In this document: positions 13,650 through 22,638 of the stretch, piece by piece
Layout: each line of letters starts with the position of its first letter
How positions within the stretch are numbered: position 1 is the first letter of the stretch
NCBI GenBank assembly: GCA_023418705.1
Contig: JAEZYZ010000219.1
Coordinates: forward strand, 1 to 23,104
DNA length: 23,104 bases
Direction: 5' to 3'
Source: Pseudomonadota bacterium
GTDB taxonomy: Bacteria > Myxococcota_A > Polyangia > Polyangiales > Polyangiaceae
Translations under genes and position numbers: made by a program
The notes under the pieces: generated by a model
The model's database searches: none
Told to the model about the DNA's origin: nothing
The model's input: the letters and a program-made list of their open reading frames with translations, nothing else

Positions 13650-15929
13650 TCAGCGCGGCGTGCCGTAAATAATGCCGCGGCCGTGGGTGCCGAGGTAAAC
13701 GCGGCCATAGATCCGTGGATCGCCTTCGATGACGTTGGCGCCTCCGAACTGGTGCCGATCGTCGTTGATGCGCACCCAACGCTGGCCTTCGTCCTCGGAG
13801 CGGAAGATGCCGCTGGTCCCGTTGACCTTTCCGGACAAGTACAACGTTGGGTACGGCTTGCCCGGAGCGGCCTTGCCAAGGCCGATGCCGTAGCTCTCCT
13901 CGACGCTTCCGAGAGGTTCGAAATGCTTGCCGGCGTCGGTCGAACGGTAGACGTCCTTGCCGGTCGTCACCCAGACGTGCCCCTCGAAGCCCGGGGTTGC
14001 CTCGATGGACGCGACCAAAAGCTGATAGTCTGGCAGGCCCGGCAGGCCCTGGAATGTCCGGCTGAAGCGCGCTCCAGCGTCGGTGCTCACGTAGATGCTG
14101 CCGTTGTGCGCGTCATAGACGTAGACAAGGCTCGGGTTGACGCGATCGGCGGCGGGCTGAAGGTCGAAGTTTGCCCAGTCCGGCAGCTGAATGCCGGCGG
14201 GCAGGCCCTTGGCCGCGGTCCAGGCCGCGCCGCCGTCTTTGGAGACCGCGGGCACGACCCCTTTGGGCGCCCAGACGATCGACGCTCCGTCCGCGGTGAC
14301 GGCGACCACTCCGCCAGTCTTCGCGTTCGCGGGTTCGGTCTCGAAGGGCCGCCAGGACTTGCCCCCGTCGTTCGAGAAGGCGCCGTGCGGCTCTTCGTTC
14401 CACACGCGCCCGGCACGCACCACGAACGCGGGGTTCGACTCGGCGTAGTCGAGACCGGTGGTCGTGTTGCACTGCGGGTTCATGTAGAAGCCACCGGGCG
14501 GCGCCTGGTCGAGGTCGTCGTGCCGAAAGCCACAGATGTCGCCCATCCCACTGAGCAGAGGCGGGCCCTTCGGCGGGCTGGCGAGCGCCAGGATGGCGGT
14601 TTCTTCCAGGCCTTGGTTGAAAAAGCGCCAGCTCGGCGGCTGCTGCTCGTTCGCCCGTGACAAGTTGTTCGTCGCCCAGATCCCGGCGCCGGTCACGAAC
14701 ATGGCTCGGTCGGGGTCGAACGGATCGATGGCGATGTCGCCCATCCAGTGCGGCGTGTGCAGCTCCTTCCGGCCGAAGTAGAGGTACTGCGCGCCGGCGG
14801 GATCCCACTTGGCGTTGGACCCGCGCGGGCTCCAGGTCTTGCCGCCGTCCCGGGTGTGAAAGATCTCGTCCTTGTGCGTCCAGCGATCGAGGGTCGACGC
14901 GACCAGGGTCCCCGGCCGCTTGCGGTCGACGCTGAGCCCGCCGTAGCCGAACTGGTCGTCGTCGGTCGGGCGCAGGGGTGAGATGTCGGTGAAGCGGCTT
15001 CGCTTCGGGTCGAGCTTGTAGATGGCGCCGCGGGTGACGTCGTTGGGCCCGGGATGGTTGCGGTAGGCGACGTAGAGCGTGCCATCGGCGTCGAGCTCAG
15101 CGTGGCAGGCGAGCACGCCTGGCGGCTGCCCGACCACGGCTGCGAAGGTTTTGCCGCCGTCGTGGCTGGCGTACAGGCTGGGCCCGTCCGTCCTGCCGAC
15201 GCCAGCGTAGACGACCTTCGTGGCTTGCCCCGGCTGGCCGCTCTTCGCGTCGAAGAGCACGAAGGTGATGCCGATGGCATCGGGTCCGCCCGGCTCCACG
15301 GGGAACTCGATCGGCTGCCAGCTTGCAGCGCCGTCCGTGCTTTGCCAAAGGCCGTTCGCCCGGGAGCCGAACAACAATCGCTCAGGCTGGTTCGGATCGA
15401 CGGCGAGCCGCTCGCCGCAAGAGCGCGCGTGTTCGTTGCCGCCCATCTTGATCGGCATTTCCGTCACGTGCCAGCTCTTGCCGCGATCGTTCGAGCGCAG
15501 CATGGCGCCCGCCGGGGCCCACTCTTTGATGTACGTGCCCGTCGCGAGGTAGACCTTGTTCGGGTCCACCGGATCGAGCGCGAGGCTCTCGATGCCCAGG
15601 TTGTTCGAAGCTTCGCGGCTGATGTGATCGGTGATCGGGAGCCAGACGTTGCTTTGTGGGTCTAACCGATAGGCGCCGCCGATGTCGGTGCGCGCGTAGA
15701 CCAGGCCCGGCTCTGTCTCGCTGAAGATGATCCCGGTGACGAAGCCGCCGCCCAGGACTTCTACGTTCTTCCAGGTGTAGGCAGCGTCTGGACCGGAGCT
15801 CCGCCGGGGGGAGGTGGCGGGGGCGCTCGGCGCACTCGTGCTTTTGGGAGCTTCTGCGGTGTGGGGGTTGAGGCACGCGCTGGCGAGCAGCACCACGGAC
15901 GCCCCCCACCCTCGATTCACGATGCGCAT
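13650..15929 (-). CDS. GH74-family xyloglucanase-like enzyme, exported
   Basis: 759 residues from the ATG at 15929. The frame runs on to 16130, but only this start gives a signal sequence: Arg-rich start, hydrophobic core and LLASAC at Cys19, a possible though imperfect lipobox. GH74 hallmarks are strong: YARTDIGGAYR (79-88, with Asp82 at the expected catalytic base), GERLAVDP (172-179), FGSRANGLW (187-195), repeated beta-propeller turns of the form DGGKTW, and GMGDICGFRHDD (461-472, with Asp464 at the expected catalytic acid). The length fits two seven-bladed propellers. GH74 enzymes cut the glucan backbone of xyloglucan. It is the last gene of the minus-strand saccharide locus, 109 bp behind the GH95-like gene. 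That gap holds an AATAATGAGAA motif also found upstream of the first gene. Confidence 0.9.
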   Translation of the reverse strand: MRIVNRGWGASVVLLASACLNPHTAEAPKSTSAPSAPATSPRRSSGPDAAYTWKNVEVLGGGFVTGIIFSETEPGLVYARTDIGGAYRLDPQSNVWLPITDHISREASNNLGIESLALDPVDPNKVYLATGTYIKEWAPAGAMLRSNDRGKSWHVTEMPIKMGGNEHARSCGERLAVDPNQPERLLFGSRANGLWQSTDGAASWQPIEFPVEPGGPDAIGITFVLFDAKSGQPGQATKVVYAGVGRTDGPSLYASHDGGKTFAAVVGQPPGVLACHAELDADGTLYVAYRNHPGPNDVTRGAIYKLDPKRSRFTDISPLRPTDDDQFGYGGLSVDRKRPGTLVASTLDRWTHKDEIFHTRDGGKTWSPRGSNAKWDPAGAQYLYFGRKELHTPHWMGDIAIDPFDPDRAMFVTGAGIWATNNLSRANEQQPPSWRFFNQGLEETAILALASPPKGPPLLSGMGDICGFRHDDLDQAPPGGFYMNPQCNTTTGLDYAESNPAFVVRAGRVWNEEPHGAFSNDGGKSWRPFETEPANAKTGGVVAVTADGASIVWAPKGVVPAVSKDGGAAWTAAKGLPAGIQLPDWANFDLQPAADRVNPSLVYVYDAHNGSIYVSTDAGARFSRTFQGLPGLPDYQLLVASIEATPGFEGHVWVTTGKDVYRSTDAGKHFEPLGSVEESYGIGLGKAAPGKPYPTLYLSGKVNGTSGIFRSEDEGQRWVRINDDRHQFGGANVIEGDPRIYGRVYLGTHGRGIIYGTPR

Positions 15930-15990
15930 GGGGGCGACGTAACACGGAACCGTTTCGCTGCGCAGCGGCGCCGGAGCTGCTCGGCGGCAG

Positions 15991-16001
15991 TTCTCATTAT
16001 T
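15991..16001 (-). promoter_or_regulatory. AATAATGAGAA motif upstream of the GH74 gene
   Basis: This 11-base AT-rich word on the minus strand lies 62 bp before the GH74 ATG and recurs exactly at 22669-22679 upstream of the first gene of the locus. AATAAT could serve as a -10 box, but I found no convincing -35 box. It is a shared-control candidate only. Confidence 0.3.
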
Positions 16002-16038
16002 CGATGTCGGGCGCGCACAAACGTCGCGCGGCGGCGTG

Positions 16039-18429
16039 TCAGCGCGTGCGACGAGCGCTGACGGCGACGCTTTGGTTCGGCGGCAGGACGAGCGTGACGG
16101 TCGCTGGTGTGATGCTCCGCGCGGCGCCATCGGGAGTTACCGTTGCGGTATCGAAGCGCGCGGGCAGTGTGAGCTCGAGTTGTTGCGCCACCTCGGAGCG
16201 CAGCTGGACGTCCACCTCGTCGGCGCTCCAGCTCAGTCGCTGCACGATGACCTGGCCGCGACAGCGGAGGCCTGCGACCGAGCCGCTTGCGAAGGCTGGC
16301 GGCAGCGCCTTGAGCAGCTCGATGTGTCCTGGTCGCGAGTCCACGAGCGCGCGCGCCACGAGGGCAGGGAAGCCGCCGCAGAGATCCACGTTGAAGAGCG
16401 CGCCGGGATCGTGCGTCGTGGTGAGCGAGCTCCGCCAGTACTTGCTCGAGAGCCAGCCGAGCACCTCCGCGGTCAGCTGCGCTTCACCGAGCGCCGCGGC
16501 GGCCAGGCCCAGCTGAGCCAGCCCGAACGCCATGACGCCGCCCGCTTCGCGCCGGCGGATCTCGAGGCGCCGCTCGATCGCGCGTCGAAACGCTGCCCGC
16601 AGGCGCGGCGAGGCGGCGATGTGGTCCGGCATGCCGTCGAACAGGGCGTACAGGTGGGAGACGTGCCGGTGCTCGTGGTTGTCCTCGAGCTCGGGGAGCA
16701 GCCACTCCGCCAGCGCGCCGTCGGCGTTGATCCGATAGTCTGGGAGCTTATCGAGCAGCGTCCGGTAGCGGGCGAGCGCCTCGGCGTCGATGGGAACGAC
16801 CTGTGCCGCCTGCACCAGGTGGGTGAAGAGCTCGCGCGCGACGGCCAGGTCCATGGTGGCGTTCACGCACGCCTGGCTGTCGCCGCCGAGCGGCTCGTTC
16901 TCGGGCGAGTACGAGGGGCTGAACATCAGCTTGCCGTGGGGGCCCTCGAACAAGAAATCTTCGTAAAAGGCCGCGGCGTCCCTCATGAAGGGCACGGCCC
17001 GGTCCCGCAAGAACGCCGCGTCGCCGGTGTAGCGCCAGTACTCGTAGAAATAGTGGGCGACCCACCCGGCGCCCGCCGTCCAGAACGTCATGGGCCACGT
17101 GAGGTTGAAGTGATTGTTTAGCCCGTGGGAGCTCGAGCGCGACGGCACCAGGATCCCGCGGCAGCCGTAGAGCCGCTCGGCGTTGACGCGGTAGTCGGCG
17201 CGGCGCGCGAAGTGATACTCGAGGTACGGCAGCAGACACTCGGCCAGGTTGCAGGTCAGGTTGGCCGCGACCGCGGTGGGCGCGTTGCCGTCGTGGGTGT
17301 AGTCGCTCGACCACGGCGGCGCGTGCGTGCCGCTCCAGATCCCTTGCAAGGTGGGGGGCAGCTCGCGGCTGCTCGAGACGAGCAGGCAGCGCGCGGCGTC
17401 GAACTGCTTCTGGACCAGGGTCGGGTCCAGGCGATCGGGGCTCGCGCGCGCGAGCAGCTCCTCCGTGGGCAGCTCGTGGTCCGTGCCGCCGAGATCCAGG
17501 CGCACGCGATCGAACAGGGCGCGGTGGTCGCGCGCGTGCTCGGCGAGCAGCCGCTCGAAATCGAGCTCGACGTGCGCGAGCTCGGCGAGCGCCGCCTCGA
17601 GGTCGAGCGCGTCGGAGCTCGGCTGCAGGAGGATCCGCGCGATCACGAGCAGCTCGGAGGCGCCGCGCACGCGGAGCCCGGCGCCGTCTTGGCCGAGGGC
17701 GCCGCCGCGCGTGACCACCCGCGCCACCACGGCGTGCCCGCGCAGGCTCCCGGGCCACAGGCGCCGAAACGTGCTCCGGTACGAGAGGAGGCCGTCGCGG
17801 GCACGCACCTCCACCCGCTCGATGCCGTCCCGGGCCGCGCGCTCGCTGTGCTCGTCCGGGTGGCTCGGGCGGCAGAGGGCGAGCTGGGCGTCGAGGCCGC
17901 CGGCGCCCGAAGCCGTCGCCTGCAGGACGACCAGGTCCCGCGGTCGCGACGCGAACACTCGGCGCCGGTGCGAGCCGCGGTCGTCGTCGAAGCCGACGGC
18001 GACCGCGCCGGTGGAGAAGTCGACGCCCCGCGCGTAGCGCCGCGGCTCGCCGGAGAGGCTCGTGTGGAGCCGGAGCTCACAGGCGGGGATGAGCGGATCG
18101 GTCCAGCGGCTGCCGCTCTGGTCGTGCTGAGCGTCGAGATCGATGACGTAGGCCGCCGCGTCGCGGTACCGCCCTTGGGCCAACAAGCCGCGCAGCTGGG
18201 GCAGGTGCGGCGCGGTCGGGACCGGCGGGACGGGCGCGTCCATGGGCATGAACAGCCCCGCGCGGCTGAGCACGAGGCGGTCCGCTGCCGGCTGCCCGAA
18301 GACCAGGCAGCCGCTCGCGCCGTTGCCGCACGCCAGGGCGTGCTCCCAGCTCTCGGCCGGAGTGAGGCTGACGGCGCTCTGGGCCGCGCTGGAGAAGGCG
18401 AGGCGTTGCCAGGTTCCGCGAGGTGCCAC
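16039..18429 (-). CDS. GH95-family glycoside hydrolase (alpha-L-fucosidase/galactosidase-like), divergent
   Basis: 796 residues from GTG at 18429. GGAGGT with a 5-nt spacer makes this start convincing. The N-terminus resembles the GH95 beta-sandwich (ESWEHALACGNGASGCLVFG). The catalytic barrel shows LQGIWSGTHAPPW (361-373), FSPSYSPENEP (503-513), Glu582-Asp583 before HRHVSHLY (587-594), and Asp682 in NVDLCGG where the family has its catalytic Asp (QIDGN). Two differences stand out: the usual Asn-Ile-Asn plus MNYW stretch reads Asp380-Gly-Asn382 followed by Ala-Pro-Thr-Ala, and QIDGN is altered. No signal peptide is visible, so it is probably cytoplasmic or periplasm-excluded. GH95 enzymes remove alpha-linked fucose or L-galactose, for example from xyloglucan side chains. 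The altered site leaves the specificity open. Confidence 0.78.
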   Translation of the reverse strand: MAPRGTWQRLAFSSAAQSAVSLTPAESWEHALACGNGASGCLVFGQPAADRLVLSRAGLFMPMDAPVPPVPTAPHLPQLRGLLAQGRYRDAAAYVIDLDAQHDQSGSRWTDPLIPACELRLHTSLSGEPRRYARGVDFSTGAVAVGFDDDRGSHRRRVFASRPRDLVVLQATASGAGGLDAQLALCRPSHPDEHSERAARDGIERVEVRARDGLLSYRSTFRRLWPGSLRGHAVVARVVTRGGALGQDGAGLRVRGASELLVIARILLQPSSDALDLEAALAELAHVELDFERLLAEHARDHRALFDRVRLDLGGTDHELPTEELLARASPDRLDPTLVQKQFDAARCLLVSSSRELPPTLQGIWSGTHAPPWSSDYTHDGNAPTAVAANLTCNLAECLLPYLEYHFARRADYRVNAERLYGCRGILVPSRSSSHGLNNHFNLTWPMTFWTAGAGWVAHYFYEYWRYTGDAAFLRDRAVPFMRDAAAFYEDFLFEGPHGKLMFSPSYSPENEPLGGDSQACVNATMDLAVARELFTHLVQAAQVVPIDAEALARYRTLLDKLPDYRINADGALAEWLLPELEDNHEHRHVSHLYALFDGMPDHIAASPRLRAAFRRAIERRLEIRRREAGGVMAFGLAQLGLAAAALGEAQLTAEVLGWLSSKYWRSSLTTTHDPGALFNVDLCGGFPALVARALVDSRPGHIELLKALPPAFASGSVAGLRCRGQVIVQRLSWSADEVDVQLRSEVAQQLELTLPARFDTATVTPDGAARSITPATVTLVLPPNQSVAVSARRTR

Positions 18430-18459
18430 GTGTGACCTCCGACGATAAACCGCGACGCG

Positions 18460-19413
18460 TCAGCGCTTGCGGTAGAGACTGAAGCCGGTCAGCCAGAGGT
18501 AAAGCTGAGCTTCCTTGTCGGTGCGGAAAATAACGCCGTTGATCACCGAAGCGTCCATGCCACCCGGTTCGAGATTTGGCAATCGCTCTTGCCAGAAGGA
18601 GTCGAAGGGCAGGAGGTAAAGCTGCCAGCGGTCGGTGACCGTCACGATGCGGCGGAAGCTGTTGCCGCAGCACCAGGGATCCGGCACGTCGCCGATGAGC
18701 TGGGGTGCTTGCGACGGATCGGAGACGACCCCGCCAAGGTCCTCCGTGCAGCATTGCAGGCACTGCTCGCGTTTGCCCTCGAAGGGATCCTCCCCAGCCG
18801 TTCCCTCGGCACGCGGGGGGAGCGGCTCGGTCTGGTAGGTGTTGAGCAGTACGGTGAAGCTTTTACTGCTGTTGCCGGGGCTGCGCGCCCAAAAGGCGAT
18901 CCCCTCCCATTGGCTGCCGTCGACCCAGCCGCTTTCTTGGGCGAGCTGCCAGTTTCCGAACAAGCTGCCCCAGTCGTTGTTGAAGGCGGAGGACAGTACC
19001 ACCGCGGGCGCGCCGGGGCTCACTCGGCCGCAGAGGTCTTGATCGACGGCTTCGGCGACGATGCTGGTGGTGGCGTATTGGCCGGGGAGGGGAGCCGCGT
19101 CGCCTTCGGTCCCAGCGTCGCCCACCTGCTGAAACACTCCATCGACACAGATCTGGGTCTGGCCCGCGTCCGGCTCTGGGACGTCCGAGCCCGTCCGGTC
19201 ACCCGCGGAGTACCAGTTGGCGGCGACGTCCAGGATGGCGATCGGCGAAAATGCCACGCCTTCCTGCGCGCTGCAGTCCGGCGTCGGCAGCGGCCGCGGC
19301 TCGGAGCTGCAGGAGCCTGCGGTCAGGATCAGACCGGGGACCAAGAGCGCCCCGGCGAAACAGCTCACTGCCAGAGCGCGCGACAAAGGCGTGGGTGATT
19401 CAGGCAGGCGCAT
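18460..19413 (-). CDS. Lipoprotein with CBM-like beta-sandwich domain
   Basis: 317 residues. A charged start, a long hydrophobic segment and AGSC at Cys35 indicate an exported lipoprotein, with an imperfect lipobox. The mature part looks like a galactose-binding-type jelly roll as in CBM11/CIA30-like modules: WEGIAFWARSP in the middle, then TDRWQLYLLPFDSFWQE and a closing strand LYLWLTGFSLYRKR at the very end. A cluster of cysteines (CLQCC and WCCG, about residues 218-255) probably forms disulphides or a metal site. It starts 6 bp after the OMP gene at 19420 and ends 30 bp before the GH95-like gene, so it is co-transcribed. A surface glycan-binding role is likely. The family assignment is by pattern only. 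Confidence 0.65.
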   Translation of the reverse strand: MRLPESPTPLSRALAVSCFAGALLVPGLILTAGSCSSEPRPLPTPDCSAQEGVAFSPIAILDVAANWYSAGDRTGSDVPEPDAGQTQICVDGVFQQVGDAGTEGDAAPLPGQYATTSIVAEAVDQDLCGRVSPGAPAVVLSSAFNNDWGSLFGNWQLAQESGWVDGSQWEGIAFWARSPGNSSKSFTVLLNTYQTEPLPPRAEGTAGEDPFEGKREQCLQCCTEDLGGVVSDPSQAPQLIGDVPDPWCCGNSFRRIVTVTDRWQLYLLPFDSFWQERLPNLEPGGMDASVINGVIFRTDKEAQLYLWLTGFSLYRKR

Positions 19414-19419
19414 GACGGC

Positions 19420-20940
19420 TCACCACCAGAAGGTCCCGGACAGCGAGAACACGTGCCGATCGGGGTTCACGCTCGGGTCGTCCACTGGCGGGAACCCTCG
19501 CTCGACCACCACCTCGCCCCCGTAGAGGAAGTGGGAGTATTGAAGCGCGATCTCGTCGCGGCTCTGCCAGTCGGTGTGGAACAGGAGGCGCGGAGAAAAG
19601 ATGGTGAACGCCTCGCGCGCGTTGTCAGAGTCGGCGCGCACGTGGTCCACTCGGGTCGACACCCCGAACCACGGCAGCATGTTGTAGGTGACCTCGGCGC
19701 CACCCTTCAACTTCAACACGCCATCTTCCACCGGGTCGTCGCTATCGACCGCGACGCCCATCCCAAACAGGCTGAGCAGGACGTCCGGGCTCTGTCCCTC
19801 GTAGAGGTCGCCGTATACGAGCCGTGCCAGGCTCACATCGTACTGGGCGCCGAAGATCGTGAGCGCGCCGTCGCCGCCGCTGTTCGGTCCCAAGTACTCC
19901 TCGATGAGCTCGGGGCCGCCGCGCGCGTTGAGGATTTCGATGATGCCGCCGACGGTGCCGGCGTCGCGCGCCAGCGTGCGCTGGGCGCCCAGGTAAAGGT
20001 GTCCGCCCCGACCCAGGGTGAAGCGAAGATCGGCGCCATAGACGGAGATGCGCCCGTCCGGGGTGCCCGGCGCGACGGACTGGTCGTCCTGCGCGAACGC
20101 CACCAGGTAGTGCAAGCCGAGCTCGGCCAGATCGCTGTAGCCGAGGCCGGCGTGGAGCTGATTGACGAAGCTCGCCCCGACGTTGGGATCGGCGAAATCG
20201 TTCCAGCCCGCTGGCACGAATCCGACCGGCGGGCGGAAGAGCTGTCCGCCGAAGCCCTGCTCGAACACCAGCGTCAGCCGCTGCCCGAGATCGAAGCCGG
20301 CCGTCACGCGCTCGCCGACCGAGTTGGTGCGCGCGATGAGCGGCGTCGCGTAGCGGCCCTGGTCGTACGCGCCCATGATGCCGTAGCGGCCGGTCATGGC
20401 GCCGACCTTGATCTCGAACGGGGTCTTCAGGACGTCGCTGAGGCCCAGCGTGAGGAACGCGTCGGTGGCGCCGATCTGCTCGACGGGGTTGTAGAACCCG
20501 GTGGCGTCGGCCAGCGCCGTCGCGGCCAGGACGACGGTGCCGGAGATGCGGGAGTTGCCGTAGGTGAAGTTGAGCTGCACCCAGGTCTGGGGGATCGCGC
20601 CGGCGTACTCGAAGCTCCGATAGTCCTGCGGGATGAGGGGGGGCGAGTGCAAGGCCAGGTCCGCCTGTCCCGGCCCAGGGTTCTCACGGTCGTGCAACCC
20701 GAGCTTCATCGGCACGAGGATGTAGCCGTGGAAGTCGAGCACGTTCTTCTGTGGTGTGGTGGGCGGGACACCGAAGGGCACCGAAGGCCCCGCGCTGCGC
20801 AGCTGCGGCTCGCCCGGTGCGAGCCCGATGCGCGGCAGCTCCGAGGGCGCGCCCGTCTCCTGTGCGCGCGCCGGCGCGGCGGCCACGAGCCCCATCAAGA
20901 GGAGGCATCCGCTGAGTCCGGGGTGTAGGTCGCGTCGCAT
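19420..20940 (-). CDS. Outer-membrane beta-barrel protein (porin-like), paralogue 1
   Basis: 506 residues from ATG at 20940, with AAGGAGGT eight to nine bases upstream. The signal peptide ends at ARA-26. A Pro-rich linker (about 30-62) leads into alternating amphipathic strands up to the last residues, FSLSGTFWW, whose terminal aromatics fit the BAM recognition signal. It shares AQYDVSLA, a GAEV-x-Y stretch and a closing SP-x-L-x-F-x-(T/S)DWQS motif with the protein encoded at 21013-22536, so the two are paralogues. It probably forms an outer-membrane channel for oligosaccharides released by the neighbouring hydrolases. I do not recognise a named family. It lies 72 bp behind its paralogue and 6 bp before the CBM-like lipoprotein gene. 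Confidence 0.8.
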   Translation of the reverse strand: MRRDLHPGLSGCLLLMGLVAAAPARAQETGAPSELPRIGLAPGEPQLRSAGPSVPFGVPPTTPQKNVLDFHGYILVPMKLGLHDRENPGPGQADLALHSPPLIPQDYRSFEYAGAIPQTWVQLNFTYGNSRISGTVVLAATALADATGFYNPVEQIGATDAFLTLGLSDVLKTPFEIKVGAMTGRYGIMGAYDQGRYATPLIARTNSVGERVTAGFDLGQRLTLVFEQGFGGQLFRPPVGFVPAGWNDFADPNVGASFVNQLHAGLGYSDLAELGLHYLVAFAQDDQSVAPGTPDGRISVYGADLRFTLGRGGHLYLGAQRTLARDAGTVGGIIEILNARGGPELIEEYLGPNSGGDGALTIFGAQYDVSLARLVYGDLYEGQSPDVLLSLFGMGVAVDSDDPVEDGVLKLKGGAEVTYNMLPWFGVSTRVDHVRADSDNAREAFTIFSPRLLFHTDWQSRDEIALQYSHFLYGGEVVVERGFPPVDDPSVNPDRHVFSLSGTFWW

Positions 20941-21012
20941 GAGACCTAACCTCCTTTTCGAACCGGGGATGAAGCGGCAGTTATCGACATGGGTGCGTGC
21001 TCTCGTTGCGGG

Positions 21013-22536
21013 TCAAAAATCGACGTACGCGCCGAGCGAGACGATGTCGCGGTCGAGCGGCTGGGCGGGGTTGTTGTCGGCGACGTCGTTGTAGAAGCGG
21101 CGCGTGTAGATGATTTCGATGCGGTCGGTGCTCTGCCAGTCGGAGCGGAAGACGAGGCCGGGGGAGACGCTGTAGACCTGCCAGCGGCCGAGCGCGCTCA
21201 TGCGGCTCTCGCCGTAGCTGCGCACCGTCGCGCCGAACCAGCGGAGCGCCTGGTAGTGCACCTCCGCGCCGAGCAGGTACCCGCTGGCGCCCTCGAGCCG
21301 CTCGTCCTCCGTGTCGAGCGTCCAGTGGTGGACACCGGCGACGGCGACGCGGATGTCGGGGGCGCGCCCGTCGAAGGGGCGCGGGTGCCAGGCGAGCTGG
21401 GCGAGGCTCACGTCGTACTGCGCGCTGATGGCAGCCACTTGGCCGTCGCCTTGCCCGTTGGGATCGATCGCCGCAGGGCCGAGGTAGTTGCGCATGAAGT
21501 CCTGGGCGCCTTTGGTCCAGTCCACGCCCCACCAGATCCCGTCGTGCACCGCGCGCGCGCCGTCGAAGTTCCAGAAGGCGCCGCTCACCCCGAGCTGTCC
21601 GTAGGGGAGCGCCAACACGCGGCCTTCGGCGACGTACGCGTCCATGTGCCCGTCGCGCGCCTCGGGCACGAGGTAGCGCCGTTCGTCGGTGCCGTCGGCG
21701 CGCGCCCAGTGCAGGCGAAACGTGTACTGGTTCTTGTAGGTGAAGCCGGCGTGCGCGTGGTGGACGAAGGTCGAGACGCCCGTCTCCGTCCAGCCGGTGT
21801 AGTTGCCGCGCGGGAACTCTTCGGGGACGCCCGGCACCGCCAGCACGCCGTGCTCGAACTGCAGGCGCAGCTCGCGCGTGAGGTCGTAGTCGGCGAAGGT
21901 GCTCTCGCCATAGCCCCGAATGGCGATCATGGGGCCGAAGATGCCCCAGCCCCACAAGCCGGGTCCCGCGAAGTTCTCCGTGAAGGCGCCCACGCGGAAC
22001 GCCAGGTGCAGCTTGCCGAGCGCTGGCGGGGTGAGCGTCAGATACGCCTGCCCCAGACTGAAGCCGTTGACGGCCTGGAAGAAGTTGCGGCGCTCACGAC
22101 CCGGGGCACCGAAGTTGACCGTGACCGTGCCGGTCACCATCCCGGTGCCGTACTGCAAAAACAGCCGCGCGCCGGTCTGAGGCCAGAAAGGCTGGCGGCC
22201 CTGCACCAACGCCGGGACGTGCAGCACCGTGTCCGGGTCCTGTCCGTCGGTGATCTCCGGTTCGCGCCCGATGCCGACGGCTTCCCACGCGAAGATGCTG
22301 CCGCCGAAGCGAAAGGCCGCCTTCTCCGGCGGGAGCGGCGCGCCGAAGGAAGGCGCCCTGCCGCCCGGTGCAGGCGGCACCGGCGGGGCTTCCGGCGACA
22401 TACCGAGCCCCATCGGTCGGGGATCCCCTGGCAGCACCGGCGGATCGGTGGGTCCGATTTGTGCGTGGGCTGCTGGAGCGGCGAGGCAGAGGCAAGCGGC
22501 CAACGCCGAACGGCGCGTGCGAGACGGCGCTGACAT
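21013..22536 (-). CDS. Outer-membrane beta-barrel protein (porin-like), paralogue 2
   Basis: 507 residues from ATG at 22536; the Shine-Dalgarno site is weak. The signal peptide ends at AHA-25. A Pro/Gly-rich linker spans about 28-72. The rest alternates polar and hydrophobic residues as in barrels, and the protein ends with a Phe (LGAYVDF), fitting the BAM signal. Shared landmarks with the neighbour at 19420-20940 are AQYDVSLA, GAEVHYQALRWFG against GAEVTYNMLPWFG, and FRSDWQS against FHTDWQS. It is the first gene of the saccharide locus and follows a region with a dyad and an AT-rich motif. A pair of related but diverged channels suggests two substrates, or a core and an accessory channel. 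Confidence 0.8.
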   Translation of the reverse strand: MSAPSRTRRSALAACLCLAAPAAHAQIGPTDPPVLPGDPRPMGLGMSPEAPPVPPAPGGRAPSFGAPLPPEKAAFRFGGSIFAWEAVGIGREPEITDGQDPDTVLHVPALVQGRQPFWPQTGARLFLQYGTGMVTGTVTVNFGAPGRERRNFFQAVNGFSLGQAYLTLTPPALGKLHLAFRVGAFTENFAGPGLWGWGIFGPMIAIRGYGESTFADYDLTRELRLQFEHGVLAVPGVPEEFPRGNYTGWTETGVSTFVHHAHAGFTYKNQYTFRLHWARADGTDERRYLVPEARDGHMDAYVAEGRVLALPYGQLGVSGAFWNFDGARAVHDGIWWGVDWTKGAQDFMRNYLGPAAIDPNGQGDGQVAAISAQYDVSLAQLAWHPRPFDGRAPDIRVAVAGVHHWTLDTEDERLEGASGYLLGAEVHYQALRWFGATVRSYGESRMSALGRWQVYSVSPGLVFRSDWQSTDRIEIIYTRRFYNDVADNNPAQPLDRDIVSLGAYVDF

Positions 22537-22638
22537 GATGAGCGGTGCGGTGGGCCGCTCTGCGACCTCGCGCGCTGCACCGTTTACCAGCAGTGCTCGT
22601 GGCTTGTCACGCCGTTCCTAGTGGGATCTCGGATTGAA

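Noticed and set aside
15930..16130. N-terminal extension of the GH74 protein by 67 codons
   Set aside because: It would bury the signal sequence inside the protein and overlap the end of the GH95-like gene.
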